DNA from: Pseudomonas arcuscaelestis
Lineage (GTDB): Bacteria; Pseudomonadota; Gammaproteobacteria; Pseudomonadales; Pseudomonadaceae
Reading direction: 5' to 3'
DNA length: 64,000 nucleotides
Assembly: GCF_016881005.1 (NCBI RefSeq)
Contig: NZ_JACOPV010000006.1
Coordinates: 124,001-188,000, forward strand
Part shown: positions 11,467 through 21,873 of the stretch, in pieces
Position numbering within the stretch: the first letter of the stretch is position 1
Layout: each line of letters starts with the position of its first letter
The notes under the pieces: model-generated
The model's input: the letters and a program-made list of their open reading frames with translations, nothing else
What the model was told of the DNA's origin: nothing
Databases searched by the model: none
Position numbers and translations under genes: made by a program

Positions 11467-12460
11467 CGCGTTTGTTGCCTTCGCTGATGTCCTGTTGACG
11501 GCTGTCAAAGCGCTCGTAGGCTTCAACGATACGCTGCACCAATGGGTGGCGAACCACATCTTTGGGCTGGAAGTGGGTGAAACTGATACCCGGAACGCCC
11601 TTGAGCACGTCGATTACATGCGACAGGCCCGACTTGGTGCCACGAGGCAGGTCGACTTGGGTGATGTCACCGGTGATTACCGCCGTGGAGCCGAAACCGA
11701 TACGCGTGAGGAACATTTTCATCTGCTCGACGGTGGTGTTCTGGCTTTCGTCGAGAATGATGAAACTGTTATTCAGGGTGCGGCCGCGCATGTAGGCCAG
11801 CGGGGCAATTTCGATTACCTGGCGCTCAATCAACTTGGCGACATGCTCGAAGCCGAGCATTTCGTAGAGTGCATCGTAGAGCGGGCGCAGGTACGGGTCG
11901 ATTTTTTGCGCCAGATCGCCAGGCAGGAAGCCAAGCTTTTCGCCCGCCTCGACCGCTGGGCGTACCAGCAGGATGCGACGTACTTGCTCGCGCTCCAGGG
12001 CATCGACTGCGCAGGCTACTGCCAGGTAGGTTTTGCCGGTACCTGCAGGGCCAATGCCGAAGTTGATGTCGTTGCCGAGAATTTCCTTCACATAGAGCTG
12101 CTGATTGAGCCCGCGTGGACGAATCATGCCCTTGCGCGTGCGCAGGGAAACACTGACTTCGTTGACGGCCGGGTTTTCCAGCTCCTGCACCGCAGATTCC
12201 TGCAGGAACAGGTGAACCATTTCTGGAGACAGCTCAGTGGCCTTGGTCTCGCGATAGAGACGGCGCAGCAGCTGTTCAGCCGAGGAGGTGTGTTTAGGCT
12301 CGCCGATCAATTCAAATTGATTGCCGCGGTTGCGGATCTCGATGGCCAGGCGCTGTTCAATCAAGCGCAAATGCTCGTCGAACTGCCCGCACAAATTGGC
12401 GAAGCGATGGGCCTCGAAAGGTTCGAGGATGAAACGATGAGGTTCTATGGGTGCGTTCAA
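11459..12460 (-). CDS. ybeZ: PhoH-family ATPase (YbeZ)
   Basis: The 333-residue protein has Walker [12 protein letters not shown] (residues 138-148) and Walker [10 protein letters not shown]. This is the PhoH/YbeZ type that works with YbeY in RNA metabolism. The first codon is TTG at 12460 ([14 protein letters not shown]); no ATG lies close upstream and there is no clear Shine-Dalgarno sequence, so initiation may be weak. Its end overlaps ybeY, and it heads the ybeZ-ybeY-corC-lnt operon. Confidence 0.93.
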   Translation of the reverse strand: MNAPIEPHRFILEPFEAHRFANLCGQFDEHLRLIEQRLAIEIRNRGNQFELIGEPKHTSSAEQLLRRLYRETKATELSPEMVHLFLQESAVQELENPAVNEVSVSLRTRKGMIRPRGLNQQLYVKEILGNDINFGIGPAGTGKTYLAVACAVDALEREQVRRILLVRPAVEAGEKLGFLPGDLAQKIDPYLRPLYDALYEMLGFEHVAKLIERQVIEIAPLAYMRGRTLNNSFIILDESQNTTVEQMKMFLTRIGFGSTAVITGDITQVDLPRGTKSGLSHVIDVLKGVPGISFTHFQPKDVVRHPLVQRIVEAYERFDSRQQDISEGNKRDA

Positions 12461-12552
12461 GGTCGTTTTTTAGCCGCCCAACGGCAATGGAGATGAACTC
12501 AAGGATAACCTTAGCCGCTGCAGGGCGAAAGCGCTGAAACGATCAAGGGTCA

Positions 12553-12574
12553 CCGGGCCTGTATTCAGGCCCGG
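12553..12574 (-). terminator. GC-rich hairpin after miaB
   Basis: CCGGGCCTG (12553-12561) pairs perfectly with CAGGCCCGG (12566-12574) across a 4-base loop, 10 bases beyond the miaB stop. No U tract follows in the direction of transcription, so it may only slow polymerase or protect the 3' end. Confidence 0.5.
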
Positions 12575-12583
12575 CAGGACAGC

Positions 12584-13912
12584 TTATTGCGCCAGCGAGC
12601 CGAACAGCGAATGCGGGCGAGCGTCGTCGATGTGGATGTCAACGAACTGGCCGATCAGCTTGGGATTGTCGCAGCGGAAGTTGACGATGCGGTTATTCTC
12701 GGTGCGCCCCTGCAGTTGGCCCGGGTCGCGACGGGAGTAATCGGTAACCAGAATGCGCTGTACGGTGCCGACCATTTGTCGGCTGATTTCGAAGCCTTGG
12801 GTGTCGAGGCGATGCTGCAAGGCTTTGAGCCGTTCCTTTTTCACCTCTTCCGGTGTTTCGTCGGGCAAGTCCGATGCCGGGGTTCCTGGGCGCGGGCTGT
12901 AGACAAAGGAGTAGGAGAAATCGAAGCCGACATCGGCGACCAGTTTCATGGTCTGCTCGAATTCTTTCTCGGTTTCGCCTGGGAAGCCGACGATGAAGTC
13001 GGAGCTGATGCAAATACCGGGTACGGCGGCCTTGAGCTTGCGCAGCTTGGACTTGTACTCAAGCACCGTGTGGTTGCGCTTCATTGCCGCCAATACGCGG
13101 TCGGCACCTGATTGCACAGGCAGGTGCAGGTGCTTGACCAGTTCAGGTACTTCGGCGTGGGCCTGGATCAGGCTGTCGGAAAATTCCAGCGGATGGGAGG
13201 TGGTGTAGCGGATGCGGTCGATGCCATCGACAGCTGCCACCACCCTGATCAGCTCAGCCAGGTCTGCCAGGCGACCGTCGTGGGTCTGGCCGCGGTAGCC
13301 ATTGACGTTTTGCCCCAGCAGCGTGACTTCGCGAACGCCGTTCTCGGCCAGGTGAATCACTTCGGACAGTACATCGTCGAATGGTCGGCTGACTTCTTCA
13401 CCGCGTGTGTACGGCACCACGCAGAAGGTGCAGTACTTGCTGCAGCCTTCCATTACCGAGACATAGGCAGTAGGGCCGTCGATACGGGGCTCGGGCAAAT
13501 GGTCGAATTTTTCGATCTCTGGGAACGACACGTCAACCTGAGGCAGGCGCGTAGTGCGAGCGGCGTCGATCATTTCTGGCAGGCGATGCAGGGTTTGCGG
13601 GCCGAATACCACGTCGACATACGGCGCACGCTTGCGGATCGATTCGCCTTCCTGGCTGGCGACGCAGCCGCCGACGGCAATGACCATGTCCGGCTTTTCT
13701 TCTTTCAGTTCGCGCCAGCGGCCCAGCTGAGAGTAGACCCGGTCTTGGGCGCGCTCGCGAATCGAGCAGGTATTGAGCAGGATCACGTCGGCATCTTCGG
13801 CGCGTGCAGTGACCTCCAGGGCTTGATGTTCACCCAGCAGGTCGATCATGCGCGAGCTGTCGTACTCGTTCATTTGGCAACCGTGGGTTTCGATATAAAG
13901 CTTCTTGGCCAT
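12584..13912 (-). CDS. miaB: tRNA-2-methylthio-N6-dimethylallyladenosine synthase
   Basis: MiaB is a radical-SAM methylthiotransferase that modifies A37 of tRNAs reading UNN codons. The 442 residues contain the N-terminal UPF0004 domain with Cys12, Cys49 and Cys83 for the auxiliary cluster. The radical-SAM motif CSKYCTFC (Cys157, 161, 164) and a C-terminal TRAM domain follow. Length and start are standard. It is transcribed towards the ybeZ operon, from which a hairpin separates it. Confidence 0.97.
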   Translation of the reverse strand: MAKKLYIETHGCQMNEYDSSRMIDLLGEHQALEVTARAEDADVILLNTCSIRERAQDRVYSQLGRWRELKEEKPDMVIAVGGCVASQEGESIRKRAPYVDVVFGPQTLHRLPEMIDAARTTRLPQVDVSFPEIEKFDHLPEPRIDGPTAYVSVMEGCSKYCTFCVVPYTRGEEVSRPFDDVLSEVIHLAENGVREVTLLGQNVNGYRGQTHDGRLADLAELIRVVAAVDGIDRIRYTTSHPLEFSDSLIQAHAEVPELVKHLHLPVQSGADRVLAAMKRNHTVLEYKSKLRKLKAAVPGICISSDFIVGFPGETEKEFEQTMKLVADVGFDFSYSFVYSPRPGTPASDLPDETPEEVKKERLKALQHRLDTQGFEISRQMVGTVQRILVTDYSRRDPGQLQGRTENNRIVNFRCDNPKLIGQFVDIHIDDARPHSLFGSLAQ

Positions 13913-14041
13913 GGGAGATCATCAGGTAATTCGAAGAACCGCACATTATAAGGGGGTAGGGTGGCGGTTCCTAGCATTGTCGGTCTGGGGGCTATGTTAT
14001 AGTTTGCCCATTCTTTACAACCTATGACTGTTCCCGCCTAA

Positions 14042-14368
14042 ATGACCAAGCGCGAAGCTCCTATCTACAAAGTGATCTTTCTCAACCAGGGCCAGGTATT
14101 CGAGATGTATGCCAAGCAGATCTATCAGAGCGATCTGTGGGGTTTCCTGGAAATAGAGGAATTTGTTTTCGGCGAGCGTACTCAGGTCGTGGTCGATCCA
14201 AGCGAAGAAAAGCTCAAGGCCCAATTCGAAGGCGTGGTTCGCAGCTTTGTGCCGATGCACTCGATCGTGCGCATTGATGAAGTCGAGCGCCTGGGTACAC
14301 CGAAGATCAGCGAAGCCCGTGGCGTCAGCAATGTGATGCCGTTTCCGATGCCAATGCCGGAAAAGTAA
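14042..14368 (+). CDS. DUF1820 family protein
   Basis: This 108-residue soluble protein belongs to the conserved but uncharacterised DUF1820 family (IYKVIFLNQGQVFEMYAKQI, and VVDPSEEKLKAQFEGV). No Shine-Dalgarno sequence precedes the ATG: the leader reads TTCCCGCCTAA. A TATAGT -10-like box lies about 38 bases upstream, so the leader would be short. It is divergent from miaB. The function is unknown. Confidence 0.88.
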   Translation: MTKREAPIYKVIFLNQGQVFEMYAKQIYQSDLWGFLEIEEFVFGERTQVVVDPSEEKLKAQFEGVVRSFVPMHSIVRIDEVERLGTPKISEARGVSNVMPFPMPMPEK

Positions 14369-14377
14369 GACCCGGTT

Positions 14378-14926
14378 TCAGGGGAGTGGCGAGAAGGGCG
14401 TGCGTCCTTCGGCAGTCTGCAGTTCCAGCAGGTACTTGCGGAAAATCTGGCCCAGCACCTGGGTTGCCACTTCCAGATCCTCGCGGGGCATTTGCTCCGA
14501 GACTTCGTCGGCCAGGTCCAGTGCATCTTCTGCGCCGTTGACAGCCGCCATCTTCAGCACGATGTACGCCTGTACGTTGTTGGCGGCAACGCCTTCACCT
14601 TTGAAAAACATGCTGCCCAAGCGGTACTGGGCCTCGGCATGACCTTGCAATGAGGCTTGCTCGAAGTAGCTCAGGGCTTGCTTGAGGTCGCGCGGCGTGT
14701 TGGTGCCCTCGTAATAGAACTCGCCCAGTTCGTATTGAGCTTGAGCATCACCGTCGTGCGCAGCCTGCTGGCAGGTGGCCAGGGCTTGAGGCAGATCTTC
14801 AGGCTGGGAATTGAGGGTGCAGCGACCCGTAGCCGGAATCAGCAACGAGTTACCGCCTGCGAAGGCCAGCAGGGGCTGAAGAAGCAACAGGCAGCCCAGG
14901 GCGAGGGCGCGGCCGGTGCGGTTCAT
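14378..14926 (-). CDS. Secreted Sel1/TPR-repeat protein
   Basis: From the ATG at 14926 the 182 residues start with a signal peptide (MNRTGRALALGCLLLLQPLL, cleaved near AFA-GG). Two Sel1-like repeats follow (DAQAQYELGEFYYEG and HAEAQYRLGSMFFKGEG) and then a helical tail. The protein is likely periplasmic and a protein-protein adaptor. Its end lies 10 bases from the end of the DUF1820 gene on the other strand. Partner and role are unknown. Confidence 0.85.
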   Translation of the reverse strand: MNRTGRALALGCLLLLQPLLAFAGGNSLLIPATGRCTLNSQPEDLPQALATCQQAAHDGDAQAQYELGEFYYEGTNTPRDLKQALSYFEQASLQGHAEAQYRLGSMFFKGEGVAANNVQAYIVLKMAAVNGAEDALDLADEVSEQMPREDLEVATQVLGQIFRKYLLELQTAEGRTPFSPLP

Positions 14927-15047
14927 GGGGATCGACTTACCTCTGCAAAGCTGCGGCCAAAGTGTCTGGTGGCACATTATGGGATAAGCAGCGCCTACCT
15001 TACAAAGTCTTTACTCGATTTTCTGCTGAGCAACCCTCGGTAGCAGC

Positions 15048-15101
15048 GGGCTGGCCCTGCGATTGTGCTCTGTCAGCCACATCAGTTCGCGGGGCCAGCC
15101 C
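15048..15101. repeat. Widely spaced inverted repeat downstream of hemL
   Basis: GGGCTGGCCC at 15048-15057 and GGGCCAGCCC at 15092-15101 are exact inverted copies separated by 34 bases. The element lies just past the hemL stop and resembles the extragenic GC-rich repeats common in this genus. There is no U tract on either strand. Confidence 0.45.
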
Positions 15102-15112
15102 AGTCCAACCGA

Positions 15113-16399
15113 TTAGTCCTTGAGCTTGGCGAACGCGCGCTCAGCAGCATCCAGGGTAATTTTCAGCTCTGCTTCGCCATGGGCGATCGAGGTGAAACCG
15201 GCCTCAAAGGCGCTTGGCGCCAGGTACACGCCGCCTTCGAGCATCAAGTGGAAGAAGCGCTTGAAACGCTCGGCGTCGCTGGCCATTACATCATCGAAGG
15301 TGACGATGTCGTCGGCACCACTGAAATACAGGCCGAACATGCCGCCGGCCTGAGTGGTGACGAACGGAATACCGGCAGCATCGGCACGCTGTTGAAGGCC
15401 GTCAAGCAGGCGGCTGGTGTAGTCGCTCAGCTCGGCGTGAAAGCCCGGGCGACTGATCAGTCTCAGGGTGGTCAGGCCAGCAGCCATGGCCAACGGGTTA
15501 CCCGACAGGGTGCCGGCCTGGTAGACCGGGCCCAGCGGAGCAATCTGCTCCATAATTTTGCGCTTGCCGCCGAAGCAGCCTACAGGCATGCCGCCGCCAA
15601 CGATCTTGCCGAAGGTCGACAGGTCTGGAGTGACGCCGTAATGCGCTTGGGCGCCGCCCAAGGCAACACGGAAACCGGTCATCACTTCGTCGAAAATCAG
15701 TACCACGCCATGTTTGTCACACAGCGTGCGCAGGCCTTCGAGGAAGCCTGGCGCCGGTGGTACGCAATTCATGTTGCCGGCCACGGGCTCAACGATGATG
15801 CACGCTACCTCTTCGCCGACGTCGGCGAGCATGGTTTCGACCGCGTCGATATCGTTGAACGGCAGGGTCAGGGTGTGCTTGGCGAAGGCTGCAGGTACGC
15901 CAGCGGAGCTTGGCACACCTTGGGTCAGCAGGCCGGAGCCGGCTTTTACCAGCAAGCTGTCGGAGTGCCCGTGGTAGCAGCCTTCGAACTTGATGATGCT
16001 GTCGCGGCCGGTGAAGCCACGGGCCAGGCGAATGGCACTCATGGTCGCTTCGGTGCCGGAGCTGACCATGCGCACCATTTCCATCGACGGCACGATCGAG
16101 CAGACCAGATCGGCCATCTCGGTTTCCATGGCGGTCGGAGCGCCATAGGACAAGCCGTGCTCCAGTTGCTTGCGCACGGAGTCGAGTACTTCTGGGTGGC
16201 TGTGACCGAGGATCATCGGGCCCCAGGAGCCGACATAGTCAACGTAGCGCTTGTCGTCTTCGTCGGTGACGTAGGCACCTTCGGCATGTTTGAAGAACAA
16301 TGGCGTGCCGCCAACGCTCTTGAACGCCCGCACCGGTGAGTTGACGCCACCGGGGATGTGTTTCTGAGCGTTGGCAAATAGAGTTTCGGAACGAGACAT
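15113..16399 (-). CDS. hemL: Glutamate-1-semialdehyde 2,1-aminomutase
   Basis: HemL converts glutamate-1-semialdehyde to 5-aminolevulinate in the C5 haem pathway, using pyridoxal phosphate. The start at 16399 ([18 protein letters not shown]) gives 428 residues. The PLP lysine is Lys265 in [12 protein letters not shown], and [15 protein letters not shown] and [10 protein letters not shown] are intact. thiE begins upstream on the same strand 15 bases away, so thiD-thiE-hemL form one transcription unit, as in other pseudomonads. Confidence 0.97.
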   Translation of the reverse strand: MSRSETLFANAQKHIPGGVNSPVRAFKSVGGTPLFFKHAEGAYVTDEDDKRYVDYVGSWGPMILGHSHPEVLDSVRKQLEHGLSYGAPTAMETEMADLVCSIVPSMEMVRMVSSGTEATMSAIRLARGFTGRDSIIKFEGCYHGHSDSLLVKAGSGLLTQGVPSSAGVPAAFAKHTLTLPFNDIDAVETMLADVGEEVACIIVEPVAGNMNCVPPAPGFLEGLRTLCDKHGVVLIFDEVMTGFRVALGGAQAHYGVTPDLSTFGKIVGGGMPVGCFGGKRKIMEQIAPLGPVYQAGTLSGNPLAMAAGLTTLRLISRPGFHAELSDYTSRLLDGLQQRADAAGIPFVTTQAGGMFGLYFSGADDIVTFDDVMASDAERFKRFFHLMLEGGVYLAPSAFEAGFTSIAHGEAELKITLDAAERAFAKLKD

Positions 16400-16414
16400 G
16401 ATGGGCTCTCTCAA

Positions 16415-17041
16415 TCAGGCAGATGCAAACAAAGCGTTGAAGGCACGTGCGCGGCGGGTGACTTCCTGTGTGCTGTCAGCGCCGAACAGGCCATGAATCA
16501 CTGCCAGCAGGTCGACGCCGTGGGCGATCAACGGGGCAGCGTTGTCCAGGTTGATGCCGCCGATCGCACAGATCGGCAGCTTGAGTCGGGCGTGCGCTTG
16601 CTCGAGCAGGGCGCTGTCGGCGGCTGGAACGCCCGGCTTGGTCACAGAATTGAAGAAGCGGCCGAAGGCGACGTAGCTGGCGCCTTCGCGAGCGGCTTGC
16701 TCGGCGAGGTCCAGCTGGGCGTGGCAGGTAGAGCCGATGATCGCCTCGCGCCCGAGCAGGGTCCGGGCCGGCGTCAATGGGCCATCGGTTTGGCCCAGGT
16801 GTACACCCACCCCAAGGCGCGCTGCAAGTTCAGCATCGTCATTGATGATCAGGTGGGTTTTGTAACGGGCGCAGAGTTCAGCCAAGGCCTCGGCTTCGCG
16901 CAGGCGGCGGGCCTCATCCTGGCTTTTGTCGCGGTACTGAAGCAAGGTCACGCCGCCTTCGAGGGCTGCTTCGACATAGGGCAGAAACTTTCCGGCCAAC
17001 AGCTGACTATCAGTGATTGCATACAGACCGCGTAGCTTCAT
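16415..17041 (-). CDS. thiE: Thiamine-phosphate synthase
   Basis: ThiE joins hydroxymethylpyrimidine diphosphate to the thiazole phosphate. The 208-residue TIM barrel has [10 protein letters not shown] at the N-terminus, LQYRDKS for diphosphate binding, [21 protein letters not shown] and [13 protein letters not shown]. The length is normal. It lies between thiD (15 bases upstream) and hemL. Confidence 0.95.
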   Translation of the reverse strand: MKLRGLYAITDSQLLAGKFLPYVEAALEGGVTLLQYRDKSQDEARRLREAEALAELCARYKTHLIINDDAELAARLGVGVHLGQTDGPLTPARTLLGREAIIGSTCHAQLDLAEQAAREGASYVAFGRFFNSVTKPGVPAADSALLEQAHARLKLPICAIGGINLDNAAPLIAHGVDLLAVIHGLFGADSTQEVTRRARAFNALFASA

Positions 17042-17056
17042 TTCGAGGCCTCGAGC

Positions 17057-17857
17057 TCAGGAACAGAAATCCAGGGGTAAGCGGCGCGGCACATATTGGC
17101 CCTTGCCCAGTTGTTCGGCGTCACGCAGGGTTCGCCAGGTGTAGTCGAGGGCCGAGCGTACGGCACTTTGCAATTGTTCGCCCAGGGCCAGGCGGCCGGC
17201 CAGGGCGCTGGCCAGGGTGCAACCCGAACCGTGATAGCTGCCTGGCAGGCGCTGGCAGGTCCAGGTGTGTTGCTGACCGTCGCGGCTGTACAGGCGGTTA
17301 TGGATTTCGTGCTCGTCACCGTGACCGCCAGTGATCAGCAGGTGTCTGACGTAGGGCAACAGTTTTTCGGCGCATTCATCCGCCGTGCCCTCAGGCAGTT
17401 CGGCAAGGATGCGCGCTTCGGGAAGGTTTGGTGTAGCAATGGTAGCCAGCGGCAACAGTCGTTCGCGCATGGCGTAGCCGACCTCATCCTTGCCCAGGCG
17501 GCCACCACCGCCAGCACGCAGTACCGGGTCGCAGACCAGCGGTAGATGCGGGTGGGCACTGAGAAGCTCGACAACAGTGTCGACCATCGCCAGTGAGCCG
17601 AGCATACCCAGCTTCACCGCGGCTACCGTTGAGTCGGCAAGCACGGCATTGGCCTGGGCCAGTACCCACTCGCGGTCGAGGACACGAAAGTCTGTGACAT
17701 TGACGGTATCCTGCACGGTCAAGGCGGTCACGGCGGGAGCGGCGTGACACCCTTGGGCGATCAGGGCTTCGATATCTGCCTGCAAGCCGGCGCCGCCACT
17801 GGGGTCGTGGCCGGAAAGACAGAGGACAACGGGGCGGGAGCTGTAGGTAGTATTCAT
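17057..17857 (-). CDS. thiD: Hydroxymethylpyrimidine/phosphomethylpyrimidine kinase
   Basis: ThiD phosphorylates HMP twice to supply ThiE. The ATG at 17857 gives 266 residues with the ribokinase-fold signature GHDPSGGAGLQADIEAL near the N-terminus and the C-terminal anion hole GSGCTLASALAGRLALG. An upstream ATG pair in the same frame would add only seven residues. It is first of thiD-thiE-hemL. No THI-box riboswitch is evident in the short leader. Confidence 0.94.
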   Translation of the reverse strand: MNTTYSSRPVVLCLSGHDPSGGAGLQADIEALIAQGCHAAPAVTALTVQDTVNVTDFRVLDREWVLAQANAVLADSTVAAVKLGMLGSLAMVDTVVELLSAHPHLPLVCDPVLRAGGGGRLGKDEVGYAMRERLLPLATIATPNLPEARILAELPEGTADECAEKLLPYVRHLLITGGHGDEHEIHNRLYSRDGQQHTWTCQRLPGSYHGSGCTLASALAGRLALGEQLQSAVRSALDYTWRTLRDAEQLGKGQYVPRRLPLDFCS

Positions 17858-18122
17858 GGTGCGCGAGCTTATCATCAATCGCTTTTGACGGGTCTGCCCC
17901 CGTGCCGGGCTTTTTTGACCAGGCGGTCAAAGCTCTAGGGTGTAATGCTCTGAAAGTGCCGTGCTAGAGCCTTTTGTGTGGTTTTTTAAGTGGCATCTGG
18001 CAGCTTGGAAAAGCTATGCTAGAGTGCTCGAATATACCGATAACGGTTACTGCCGGATCGCGTCGCCTCAAACGGACAGGAGGCTGCTGCGACATGACCG
18101 GGACAGACCATGCTGGGGCTGT

Positions 18123-20105
18123 ATGCGCTATTTGCTGATTGTTGTGCTGGGCTGGTTGCCAATGTTGGCCGCAGCGATCGATTTTGATGACTCAACCCGC
18201 AGCCTGCCCTTGGGGAGAGTGATGCAGGTGTTCGAGGACCGCGAGGGTAACGCCAGCATTGCGCAGGTGAGCGCCCCCGCGTTCAGTGAGCATTTTCGTA
18301 CCCATTACGCCGACGTATTGAATGCCGGTTACTCCAAGTCGGTGTTCTGGATCAAACTCGATCTGCGTTATACCGCCCCGCCCGCTGCCGCGCCGCGAAA
18401 CTGGTTGCTGGAGCTGGCCTACCCGCCGCTGGACCACCTGGAGCTGTACCTGGCTGATAGCACCGGTGCTTTTCGCCTGGCCCAACGCACGGGTGATGCG
18501 CTGGCGTATGACAGCCGGCAGATCAAGCAGAACGACTATCTGTTCGAAGTACCCTTCACGCCGGGGCAGGCCACTACGGTCTATCTGCGCCTGCATAGCC
18601 AGGGTTCGGTACAGGCACCACTGACGCTGTGGTCCACCGACGCTTATCTGGAGGCGCAACCCACGCGGCTTTATGTACTCGGCCTGATCTACGGCGTGCT
18701 GCTGGGGATGTTGGTCTACAACCTGTTCATCTACCTCAGTGTCCGCGATACCAGTTACCTCTATTACATCCTTTACATTGCGTCGTTCGGTCTCTACCAG
18801 GTATCGGTCAATGGTGCCGGCGTCGCCTACTTCTGGCCAGATAATCCCTGGTGGGCGAACGCCGCGACGCCTTTGTTCATTGGTGCAGCCGGATTATTTG
18901 GGTGCCAGTTTGCCCGCAGCTTTCTGCAAATGGCCCAGCACAGCAAAGCCTTCGATGGCCTGCTAAAGGTATTGATGGCCGGTGGTGCGTTGGTGATGCT
19001 GTTGTCGCTGGTCAGCAGCTACGGCATTGCCTTGCGCCTGGCCACTGCCCTGGCGCTGCTGTTCACCGTGAGCATCTTTGCCGCCGGGCTGTATGCCTGG
19101 TGGCGCGGCTTGCGCGTGGCGCGCTACTTCATTATTGCCTGGACGGCGTTCTTGCTCGGCGGCCTGGTCAACACCCTGATGGTGCTGGGCTACCTGCCCA
19201 ACGTATTCCTGACCATGTATGCCAGCCAGATCGGTTCAGCCCTTGAGGTATGCCTGTTGTCGCTGGCATTGGCCGACCGCATCAACAGTATGCGCGACCA
19301 ACAGGCCCAAGCGCTGCGTGATACCGGCCGGGCGCTGGAGGTACTGAATCGGCAGTTGTCCGACAGCAACCGCTTGAAGGATGAGTTCCTCGCGACGGTA
19401 ACCCATGAACTGCGCACGCCGATGAATGGTGTGATCGGGTCGCTTGAGTTGATGCAGACAGAGCCCATGGGGCACGCATTGGCCCAGTACCAGCACACCG
19501 CCAGTTCAGCTGCCCAGGACATGATGGGCATGGTGGATGACATCTTGATCCTTACCGAGCTGCAGGCCGGACGCTTGAGTGTGCAGAATGCGCCATTCGG
19601 CTTGCGCAACATGTTGCAGGAGCTGCGCGCCAAATATGCCGCGGCGGCGTTGAGCAAGGGCTTGTACCTGAATCTGGATGTACCGGCCGATCTACCTGAA
19701 ATGTTGGTGGGCGACCGCCACAAACTGGCCCTGTGCATCAGCTATCTTTTGGATAACGGGATCAAGTTCAGCCACCAGGGCGGCGTTATGTTGCAGGTCC
19801 GCGGGTGCTTGCAGGGCCCTGAACTGTTGGGCCTGGCCATCAGTGTCAGCGACACCGGTATCGGTTTTGACCGTTTGGCCGAGCCGGGCATCTATCAGCG
19901 ATTCTTCCAGGTCGATGGCTCGATGAGCCGCCAGTACGGCGGTCTGGGCATCGGTCTGGCGATCTGCCGGCAACTGGCCGAGTTGATCGGCGCGCGCCTG
20001 CAGCATGAGTCAAGCCCTGGCGTGGGTAGCCGTTTCGAGTTGGGGTTGAGTGTTGCCTTAAGCCAACCGCAGGCACTGGCCAGGATGGGGTTAAATCGCG
20101 GCTAG
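18123..20105 (+). CDS. Membrane sensor histidine kinase with 7TMR-DISM sensor
   Basis: The protein has 660 residues from the ATG at 18123. A signal peptide (MRYLLIVVLGWLPMLAAA) leads to an extracytoplasmic 7TMR-DISM_2 domain (about 30-165), seven membrane helices (about 175-385), a short coiled linker and the HisKA domain. The phospho-acceptor is His428 in FLATVTHELRTPMNG. HATPase_c follows, with LLDNGIKFS, DTGIGF and YGGLGIGLAICRQL. It ends after the ATPase domain, so it lacks the receiver domain found in hybrid relatives. No response regulator is adjacent. The ligand is unknown; DISM sensors often see carbohydrates or surface signals. Confidence 0.9.
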   Translation: MRYLLIVVLGWLPMLAAAIDFDDSTRSLPLGRVMQVFEDREGNASIAQVSAPAFSEHFRTHYADVLNAGYSKSVFWIKLDLRYTAPPAAAPRNWLLELAYPPLDHLELYLADSTGAFRLAQRTGDALAYDSRQIKQNDYLFEVPFTPGQATTVYLRLHSQGSVQAPLTLWSTDAYLEAQPTRLYVLGLIYGVLLGMLVYNLFIYLSVRDTSYLYYILYIASFGLYQVSVNGAGVAYFWPDNPWWANAATPLFIGAAGLFGCQFARSFLQMAQHSKAFDGLLKVLMAGGALVMLLSLVSSYGIALRLATALALLFTVSIFAAGLYAWWRGLRVARYFIIAWTAFLLGGLVNTLMVLGYLPNVFLTMYASQIGSALEVCLLSLALADRINSMRDQQAQALRDTGRALEVLNRQLSDSNRLKDEFLATVTHELRTPMNGVIGSLELMQTEPMGHALAQYQHTASSAAQDMMGMVDDILILTELQAGRLSVQNAPFGLRNMLQELRAKYAAAALSKGLYLNLDVPADLPEMLVGDRHKLALCISYLLDNGIKFSHQGGVMLQVRGCLQGPELLGLAISVSDTGIGFDRLAEPGIYQRFFQVDGSMSRQYGGLGIGLAICRQLAELIGARLQHESSPGVGSRFELGLSVALSQPQALARMGLNRG

Positions 20106-20188
20106 TTAGGCGTATTTGTCACTTTGACCGCAGGGGAGGGCGTGATTCACTGAAATTTCAGTCACCTCCAGATCCAGGAGCCCCCCTG

Positions 20189-21841
20189 ATGAACCTGCAC
20201 CAGTACGCTGAAACCCACGAAGTCACCAATCAGCCGCCATCGCTCGATGGCGCCAATCTGTATCGGATCGACCTGCCTTTGCAGCAATGGTCGCGGCACT
20301 TCGGGGCAGGCTGGGCGCAGGACCGCATTGATGCATACGGGGCACTGGCCGGTGGGCCTTTGATGGCTGCAGGCTTTCTGGCTAATCAGCACAAGCCGCA
20401 ATTCCATAGCCACGACCGCTATGGTCATCGTATCGATCTGGTGGAATTTCACCCGGCGTACCATGACCTGATGCGTACCGCCATCGAGCACGGCTTGCCA
20501 TCGCTACCCTGGACCGAGCCACGCCAGGGCGCTCACGTCGCCCGCGCCTCGATGACCTACCTGCACAGCCAGGCCGAAGCGGGCAGCGGATGCCCGCTCA
20601 CCATGACCTTCGCCGCCGTACCCGCGCTCAAGCTTCAGCCTGAGCTGGCGCAGTATTGGCTACCCAAGGTGCTGGCCACTGAATACGACCCGCGCAATAT
20701 CGGCGACCGGCACAAGGTCGGGGTAACGCTGGGCATGGCCATGACCGAGAAGCAGGGGGGGACCGATGTGCGTGCCAACACCACACGTGCCTACCCGGTG
20801 GGGGCTCCAGGGCCTGGTCAGGCCTACGAGTTGGTCGGTCATAAGTGGTTTTGTTCAGCGCCGATGTGTGACGCATTTCTGACCCTGGCGCAGACCGAAA
20901 AAGGTTTGAGTTGTTTTCTGCTACCGCGTCACCGCCCAGATGACGGTCGTAACCAGTTCTATATTCAACGCTTGAAAAACAAGCTCGGCAACTGCTCCAA
21001 CGCCTCCAGTGAAGTTGAGTTTCGCGGTGCCCTGGCCTGGATGATTGGTGAGGAAGGGCGCGGGGTGCCAACCATTATCGAAATGGTCGCCATGACCCGC
21101 TTCGATTGTATGGTTGGCTCCAGCGCTTTGATGCGTCAGGCCTTGACCCAGGCAGCCCATCATTGCGCTCATCGCCAGGTAGGCGGGCGTTTGCTGGCCG
21201 AACAGCCATTGATGCAAAACGTCCTCGCGGACCTGGCCCTGGAAAGCGAAGCGGCCTTGGCCTTGAGCCTGCGCATGGGGCGCGCGCTGGATCAGCCGGA
21301 TGACCCGCAGCAAGTGCGGTTCTCGCGCCTGGTTACAGCCGTGGGCAAGTATTGGATATGTAAACGTGCGCCATCAATGATCAACGAAGCGGCTGAATGC
21401 ATGGGCGGTGCCGGTTATGTAGAAGACAGCATCCTGCCACGCTTGTACCGAGAGGCCCCGGTGAACTCCACCTGGGAAGGCTCAGGTAACGTCCAATGCC
21501 TGGATGTGCTGCGCGCGTTGTCCAAGGAGCCCGGTGTGCTGGATGCCCTGTTCGATGAGCTTGGCGATGGCCATGGCGACCCACGGCTGGCCGTACACAT
21601 TGGCAACCTCAAGGCTGCGTTCGCCGATACTGGCGATGTTCAGTACCGCGCTCGCCAGCTTACCGAAGATATTGCCCTGGGCCTGCAGGCCAAGCTGTTG
21701 CTTGAAGCCGGCAATGCTACTGTCAGCGATGCATTTATCGGCAGCCGTCTGGGCGGCAGTGGCCGCGTTTACGGGGGGCTGCCACGGGGTGTGGATGTTG
21801 GCGAAATAGTGGCGCGCTCGACCCCGAACTGGCCGCTCTAA
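20189..21841 (+). CDS. AidB-type acyl-CoA dehydrogenase
   Basis: The 550-residue flavoprotein is longer than ordinary acyl-CoA dehydrogenases and matches the AidB/DszC-like branch. It has an N-terminal extension, MAMTEKQGGTDVRANTT for FAD contact, and ECMGGAGYVEDSILPRLYREAPVNS with STWEGSGNV near residue 430. E. coli AidB is induced by alkylation stress and binds DNA, but the physiological reaction is uncertain. Upstream of amn and on the same strand with a 32-base gap, it may be cotranscribed with it. Confidence 0.88.
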   Translation: MNLHQYAETHEVTNQPPSLDGANLYRIDLPLQQWSRHFGAGWAQDRIDAYGALAGGPLMAAGFLANQHKPQFHSHDRYGHRIDLVEFHPAYHDLMRTAIEHGLPSLPWTEPRQGAHVARASMTYLHSQAEAGSGCPLTMTFAAVPALKLQPELAQYWLPKVLATEYDPRNIGDRHKVGVTLGMAMTEKQGGTDVRANTTRAYPVGAPGPGQAYELVGHKWFCSAPMCDAFLTLAQTEKGLSCFLLPRHRPDDGRNQFYIQRLKNKLGNCSNASSEVEFRGALAWMIGEEGRGVPTIIEMVAMTRFDCMVGSSALMRQALTQAAHHCAHRQVGGRLLAEQPLMQNVLADLALESEAALALSLRMGRALDQPDDPQQVRFSRLVTAVGKYWICKRAPSMINEAAECMGGAGYVEDSILPRLYREAPVNSTWEGSGNVQCLDVLRALSKEPGVLDALFDELGDGHGDPRLAVHIGNLKAAFADTGDVQYRARQLTEDIALGLQAKLLLEAGNATVSDAFIGSRLGGSGRVYGGLPRGVDVGEIVARSTPNWPL

Positions 21842-21873
21842 CATGCGTGCCTTTGTAAGAATATAAAGGCAAG

